Of a DNA stretch of 64,000 bases, positions 60,481 through 64,000 are shown piece after piece (the stretch's first letter is position 1; the number at the start of each line of letters is the position of its first letter). The position numbers were made by a program, and so were the translations under genes. The notes beneath the pieces are model-generated. The model was not told where the DNA came from and did not search any database. It saw nothing but the letters and a program-made list of their open reading frames with translations. Source of the DNA: JASJAR01 sp038530285 (GTDB lineage Bacteria; Pseudomonadota; Alphaproteobacteria; Rhodobacterales; Rhodobacteraceae); the NCBI GenBank assembly GCA_038530285.1, contig JBCBCY010000018.1:1-64000 (forward strand), read 5' to 3'.

Positions 60481-60959
60481 TTGCGACCCTCCACAGCGTC
60501 GATCACCCAACGCTCCATCCCGGACTTCAACTCGTGGCACAGCGCCTCGGGGTCATCGGCAAACATCGCATGAACCTTCAGCGTCTTGCGATCCTGGCTC
60601 ACATCAAGGCTGAGCGTGCCTGGGGTCAGTGTGATCAGATTGGTAACCAGCAAGATGCCGGCATCAGATTTAACATCAAGCGGCACGTCGATGATCGCAG
60701 GTGCCGCCCGGTGCCGCGGCGTCAGCACGTCCCATGCCACAGTCAGCGAAGACAGGATCAATTCGTAGTGAAACATCACGATCAGCTTGATCCATGCATA
60801 GACTCGGAAGAAATACCCCGACGCGCCGGTCAACGGCTGAATGACCCATAGCGCGAAATACCCCAAGATAAAGCCGGACCCGAGGTTAAACAGCGACAAC
60901 TCGCCCATCAGACCGGTCCAAACGATGGCCAAAAGCAGGTTGAAGGCAAGAACGTTCAT
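60477..60959 (-). CDS. mnhE: Na+/H+ antiporter subunit E
   Basis: The 160-residue protein starts MNVLAFNLLLAIVWTGLMG, with two or three N-terminal helices (up to about residue 60) and a soluble MrpE domain containing LVTNLITLTPGTLSLDVSQD (about residues 105-124). MrpE is needed for assembly and activity of the antiporter complex. ATGA overlaps on both sides. Confidence 0.93.
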   Translation of the reverse strand: MNVLAFNLLLAIVWTGLMGELSLFNLGSGFILGYFALWVIQPLTGASGYFFRVYAWIKLIVMFHYELILSSLTVAWDVLTPRHRAAPAIIDVPLDVKSDAGILLVTNLITLTPGTLSLDVSQDRKTLKVHAMFADDPEALCHELKSGMERWVIDAVEGRK

Positions 60960-62452
60960 TCGGCACCCCCTTTCACGGCTGCAATATAGGCCGATGGGTC
61001 CAGAAGTTGCGCCGCCGACACCTCAGCGAAGGCAACAAAGGGTTCAGGGAACAGTCCGATGATCATCGTCATCACCGCGAGCGTCGCAATCGGCAGGATC
61101 AAAGCACGCCGTGTCTTCGGGTCAAGCGTGGACAGCGACGGGTCGATGCCGTCGGGGTGCGGTTCCCAAAAGGCCTGCGCCCAGATCTTGGTCATCGAGT
61201 AGATCGTCAAAAGCCCCACCAGCAGGGCCACGCCTGCGATGATCCAGCCTTCTGCCTCAAGCGCGGCTTTGACCAGAATGAATTTCGCCCAGAACCCCGA
61301 CAGGGGCGGAAAACCGGCAAGTGAAAACGTGGGGATCAAAAACAGCACCGCCAAAAGCGGGGCGGATTTGTAAAGCCCGCCGATCTGTTTCAACTCGGTC
61401 CCACCCGCGATCCGACTGGCCACACCTGCGATCAGGAACAGGTTCGCCTTCACCACGATGTGGTGCACCAGGTAAAACACCGCGCCCACCAGGGCGAGGG
61501 GTGTCAAAAGGGCCAGCCCGAGGATCATGTAGCCAATCTGGCTGACGATATGAAACGACAGGATCTTGCGCATATCTGTCTGAGCCGCCGCCCCCAGAAC
61601 ACCGGTGACCATGGTCAGGCCCGCGACCCACAACAAGATCTGATGGGTAAAGGCGACGTCATGGTCAAAGACCAGCGTGAACATGCGAATAAGCGCGTAG
61701 ACCCCGACCTTGGTCAAAAGCCCCGCAAACACCGCAGACACCGTGAAGGCGGGCGTGTGATAAGACGCCGGCAGCCAGAAAAACAGCGGAAACAGTGCGG
61801 CCTTCACGCCAAAGGCCACCATGAACGCCATGGCGACCACCGTCAGAAGGCCTTGGTCGGCGCCATCCACCGCAGTGGAAAGGTCTGCGAGGTTAAGCGT
61901 GCCGGTCATCCCGTAAAGAAGCCCAATGCCCGTCAGAAACAGGATGGTCGAGACAAGGTTCAGCGCCACGTACTTCACGCCGCCGTCGACCTGCTCCTTC
62001 GTGCCGCCCAGGATCAACAGCCCGAATGACGAGATCAGCATGACCTCAAACCAGACATACAGATTGAAAAGATCGCCCGTCAGGAAGGCGCCGACGACAC
62101 CTGCGATCAACACGTTAAACAGCGCGTGATAGCCCAGCGCTTCTTTCTCGCGCGTGATGTCGGCCAGCGCATAAACCGATGAGGTCAGCGCGATGATCGC
62201 CGTAATCACAACCATCACGGCCGACAGATAGTCGGCGACCAGGGTGATCCCGAACGGGGCCGCCCAGCCCCCCATTTGTCCCGCAAGGATGCCAACGTCC
62301 AGCACCGCCAAGATCAGCGCGATCGACACGCCCAGCAACACTGCCGATCCGCCCACGGAAATCCAGCGACCCGCCGAGCGATGGCGCAGCAGAAAGGCAA
62401 AAGCTGCTGTCAGGAAGGGCACAGCAATGGGAAGGGCCAGAAGCCAGCTCAT
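60956..62452 (-). CDS. mnhD: Na+/H+ antiporter subunit D (NuoN/NuoL-like)
   Basis: The 498-residue protein has about 14 helices and is homologous to complex I proton-pumping subunits. Key Glu in YVWFEVMLISSFGLL (about residue 136) and Lys-bearing helices (GVKAALFPLFFWLPASYHTP, about 216-235; KILSFHIVSQIGYMILGLAL) are in place. It forms one of two proton channels of the Mrp complex together with subunit A. Overlaps mnhC and mnhE by 4 bp. Confidence 0.96.
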   Translation of the reverse strand: MSWLLALPIAVPFLTAAFAFLLRHRSAGRWISVGGSAVLLGVSIALILAVLDVGILAGQMGGWAAPFGITLVADYLSAVMVVITAIIALTSSVYALADITREKEALGYHALFNVLIAGVVGAFLTGDLFNLYVWFEVMLISSFGLLILGGTKEQVDGGVKYVALNLVSTILFLTGIGLLYGMTGTLNLADLSTAVDGADQGLLTVVAMAFMVAFGVKAALFPLFFWLPASYHTPAFTVSAVFAGLLTKVGVYALIRMFTLVFDHDVAFTHQILLWVAGLTMVTGVLGAAAQTDMRKILSFHIVSQIGYMILGLALLTPLALVGAVFYLVHHIVVKANLFLIAGVASRIAGGTELKQIGGLYKSAPLLAVLFLIPTFSLAGFPPLSGFWAKFILVKAALEAEGWIIAGVALLVGLLTIYSMTKIWAQAFWEPHPDGIDPSLSTLDPKTRRALILPIATLAVMTMIIGLFPEPFVAFAEVSAAQLLDPSAYIAAVKGGAE

Positions 62453-62811
62453 TTTGGCGGGTCCTCAGGTTCGGCCAGCCGCATCTCATTGGCATTGAGC
62501 GTGCCAAGGCTGACCCAGGCGCGCCAGACCAGCGTAATCGCAAAGGCAAAAAGGCCAAAGCCTATGACGATCGCGGTCAGAACCAGCGCCTGAGGCAAGG
62601 CGTTCGCCACCACTTCAACCGGTGCATCGGCCCCAACGGGCACCAGTGCGGGCGCGCCTTCGGTCAGCCGCCCTGCGGTGAAAATCGTCATGTTCGCGGC
62701 ATTCGAAATCAGCACCAGACCGAAGATGAACCGAAGCATATGGCCCGACAGCATCAGATAGACCGCTGCTGCGACCATCGCACCGATGACAAGGGCCAAA
62801 AGTGCTTCCAT
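62449..62811 (-). CDS. mnhC: Na+/H+ antiporter subunit C (NuoK-like)
   Basis: The 120-residue protein has three helices and is the NuoK-like subunit: LRFIFGLVLISNAANMTIFTAG (about residues 26-47), then TEGAPALVPVGADAPVEVVANALPQALVLTAIVIGFGLFAFAI. Its ATG shares one base with the mnhB stop. The Pro-Gln-Ala-Leu-x-Leu-Thr-Ala-Ile-Val-Ile motif is typical. Confidence 0.95.
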   Translation of the reverse strand: MEALLALVIGAMVAAAVYLMLSGHMLRFIFGLVLISNAANMTIFTAGRLTEGAPALVPVGADAPVEVVANALPQALVLTAIVIGFGLFAFAITLVWRAWVSLGTLNANEMRLAEPEDPPK

Positions 62812-63230
62812 CAGATCTCTTCTTCCATGGTGAAGACAAGGGCGAGCACCGATCCGAAGACAGCACCATAGACCCCGATGTCAAACATCAAGACGGTGGA
62901 GATCGGCAGGCCTTTGTCGTCCTCGGTCGCGCCCACAAAAAGCCACTGGCCGGTGAAAAAAACATCGCCAAACAGGGCCGCGATCAAGCCTGCCCCAAGC
63001 GCGATCAACAGCCCCAGAACAGCGATGGTTTCAGGTGGCAGGCGCAGGGCTGCGCGCGCATCCTTCGTGCCGCATGCAATCGCATAAAGGACGAGGCCCG
63101 ACGCCCCGATCAGCCCACCTATAAACCCGCCACCAGGTTCATTGTGCCCACGCAACAGCATAAAGACCGACACCAGCAGCAACAGCCCCGCCAAATAGCG
63201 CGTCCCCGCGCGAAGGATCACCGAGTTCAT
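62811..63230 (-). CDS. mnhB: Na+/H+ antiporter subunit B
   Basis: This 139-residue protein has four helices and the MrpB segments HNEPGGGFIGGLIGASGLVLY (about residues 29-49), then VLMFDIGVYGAVFGSVLALV (about 112-131), ending in an acidic MEEEI tail. It is a separate gene here, not fused to subunit A. ATGA overlap with the upstream mnhA stop. Confidence 0.95.
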   Translation of the reverse strand: MNSVILRAGTRYLAGLLLLVSVFMLLRGHNEPGGGFIGGLIGASGLVLYAIACGTKDARAALRLPPETIAVLGLLIALGAGLIAALFGDVFFTGQWLFVGATEDDKGLPISTVLMFDIGVYGAVFGSVLALVFTMEEEI

Positions 63231-64000
63231 TTGGTCCCTCCTTTGGGCGGGCGAAGAAGGGCCACGGCAGACAATGCCGCGATCACCACAACGGCCACTT
63301 CGCCGAAGGTATCAAGAGCACGAAAATCAACGAGGATGACGTTGACGATGTTGCGGCCGAAGGCTTCCGGCCAGCTTGTCACCTCAAAATATGTTGTCAG
63401 GCTTCGGTCGAGGGGGGCCGACAAGACCGCCAACAGCGACAGGCTGACAACCGCACCGACCCCCAGCGCAATCACTGCATGTCCGGGCCGAAACTTCGTC
63501 GGCTGCGCCGACAAGGGCGGCAGGCGCAACATCACGACCGACACCAGAACAACGACCAGCACCTCGACCATCAGCTGGGTGATCGCAACGTCCGGCGCCC
63601 CAAAAAAGATGAAGATCAGTGCGGCCCCGATCCCCACAACGCCAAGGGCGGCAATCGCTGCAATCCGCGACCGCGTGATGGCCGCCTGCGCTGATCCAAC
63701 AAGGATCAGAGCGCAAAGGGCAAGGTCAATCCAAGTGATGGGCGAAAAGGCTGGCGCCAGCCCCGGCAGGCCGCGCAAGACCATCGCCGCGCCAATCGCA
63801 ACCGCGATGGTCACAAACGTCGCCACCATATAGTCAGACATGCGCCCCGTCTGGATCAAGCCGGTGACCCGGGCCGAAAAGCGCTTGAGCCACTCCATGA
63901 AATTGTCCCAGCCGCGATCCAGGCTCGGCGTTGCGTCATCGATCCGGATCAAAGCGCGCCTCAGGCCAACATGGCCCGCATAGATCGCACCACCCACAGC
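63227..64000 (-). CDS. mnhA: Na+/H+ antiporter subunit A, C-terminal part (5' end outside window)
   Basis: The minus-strand frame enters from the right edge and gives the last 257 residues of MrpA. This part contains membrane helices of the MbhD/MbhE-like C-terminal region (GAALIFIFFGAPDVAITQLMVEVLVVVLVSVVML, then a conserved Thr/Phe/Gly-rich end FGRNIVNVILVDFRALDTFGEVAVVVIAALSAVALLR). The N-terminal NuoL-like antiporter-like domain lies beyond position 64000. First gene of the mnhABCDEFG operon. Confidence 0.93.
   Translation of the reverse strand, partial: AVGGAIYAGHVGLRRALIRIDDATPSLDRGWDNFMEWLKRFSARVTGLIQTGRMSDYMVATFVTIAVAIGAAMVLRGLPGLAPAFSPITWIDLALCALILVGSAQAAITRSRIAAIAALGVVGIGAALIFIFFGAPDVAITQLMVEVLVVVLVSVVMLRLPPLSAQPTKFRPGHAVIALGVGAVVSLSLLAVLSAPLDRSLTTYFEVTSWPEAFGRNIVNVILVDFRALDTFGEVAVVVIAALSAVALLRPPKGGTK

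Overview
The window is a GC-rich, densely packed stretch of bacterial chromosome. It is most likely from a marine Rhodobacteraceae (Roseobacter-group) alphaproteobacterium. The evidence is the gene families (phaAB, the small aa3 oxidase subunit IV, GCS2-type gshA, ETF-ubiquinone oxidoreductase, a family-4-like uracil-DNA glycosylase, uvrC-pgsA-moaD-moaE), an alphaproteobacterial LexA-type direct repeat (GAAC-N7-GAAC) beside tag, two CtrA-like TTAA-N7-TTAA sites, and many ATGA stop/start overlaps. This is inference from family recognition only; no database search was run. I saw no rRNA, tRNA, CRISPR, IS element or prophage, so this is mostly core genome.

Layout. 1-2444: end of a surface-polysaccharide locus (partial glycosyltransferase, Wzx-like flippase). 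2580-5173: argH followed by two micro-lipoproteins and a DUF2834 protein, divergent from a TlpA-like thioredoxin. 5250-9514: tag with a LexA-type box, a stand-alone EAL phosphodiesterase, the phaA-phaB polyhydroxybutyrate pair, and a DUF465 protein. 9626-15941: a tRNA methyltransferase-like protein, polyprenyl diphosphate synthase, ispE, a periplasmic TPR protein, ETF-QO. 16112-17578: greA plus an unknown membrane protein. 17637-21682: molybdenum-cofactor operon fdhD-mobA-mobB-unknown-moeA. 21740-26810: azlCD, a lipoprotein, oxidase subunit IV, a metallo-beta-lactamase hydrolase and an acyl-CoA dehydrogenase. 26925-34174: Sua5, YqgE, a DsbD-alpha-like protein, and an RND pump with its adaptor.

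34257-39345: moaB and a uracil-DNA glycosylase lacking Fe-S ligands, divergent from pyrB - membrane protein - catalytically dead dihydroorotase (PyrX-like) - plsY - small ORF. 39252-44128: a candidate membrane-lipid module. A GbsR/MarR-type regulator, a DCC thiol protein, a 46-aa membrane microprotein and a saccharopine-dehydrogenase/DUF4166 fusion are divergent from an SRPBCC membrane protein and a fatty-acid desaturase, around an AT-rich dyad. 44188-48460: DUF805, gshA, a membrane protein, rsmE and ubiA. 48524-54123: an OmpA-domain protein with a coiled-coil partner, then uvrC-pgsA-moaD-moaE. 54124-54442 is the only gene-free gap over 300 bp; it holds a 9-bp dyad and a CtrA-like site. 54443-59842: sppA - zinc-ribbon microprotein - Ca/Na antiporter - PTR1/FolM-like reductase, an ABC-2 exporter pair, and kdsB. 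59864-64000: an Mrp-type Na+/H+ antiporter operon (mnhA partial at the right edge, then B-G).

The strongest leads are the LexA-type box at tag, the inactive dihydroorotase, the cluster-less uracil-DNA glycosylase, the regulator-desaturase lipid module, a four-copy intergenic terminator-like repeat, and several microproteins of 45-57 residues that gene callers tend to miss.
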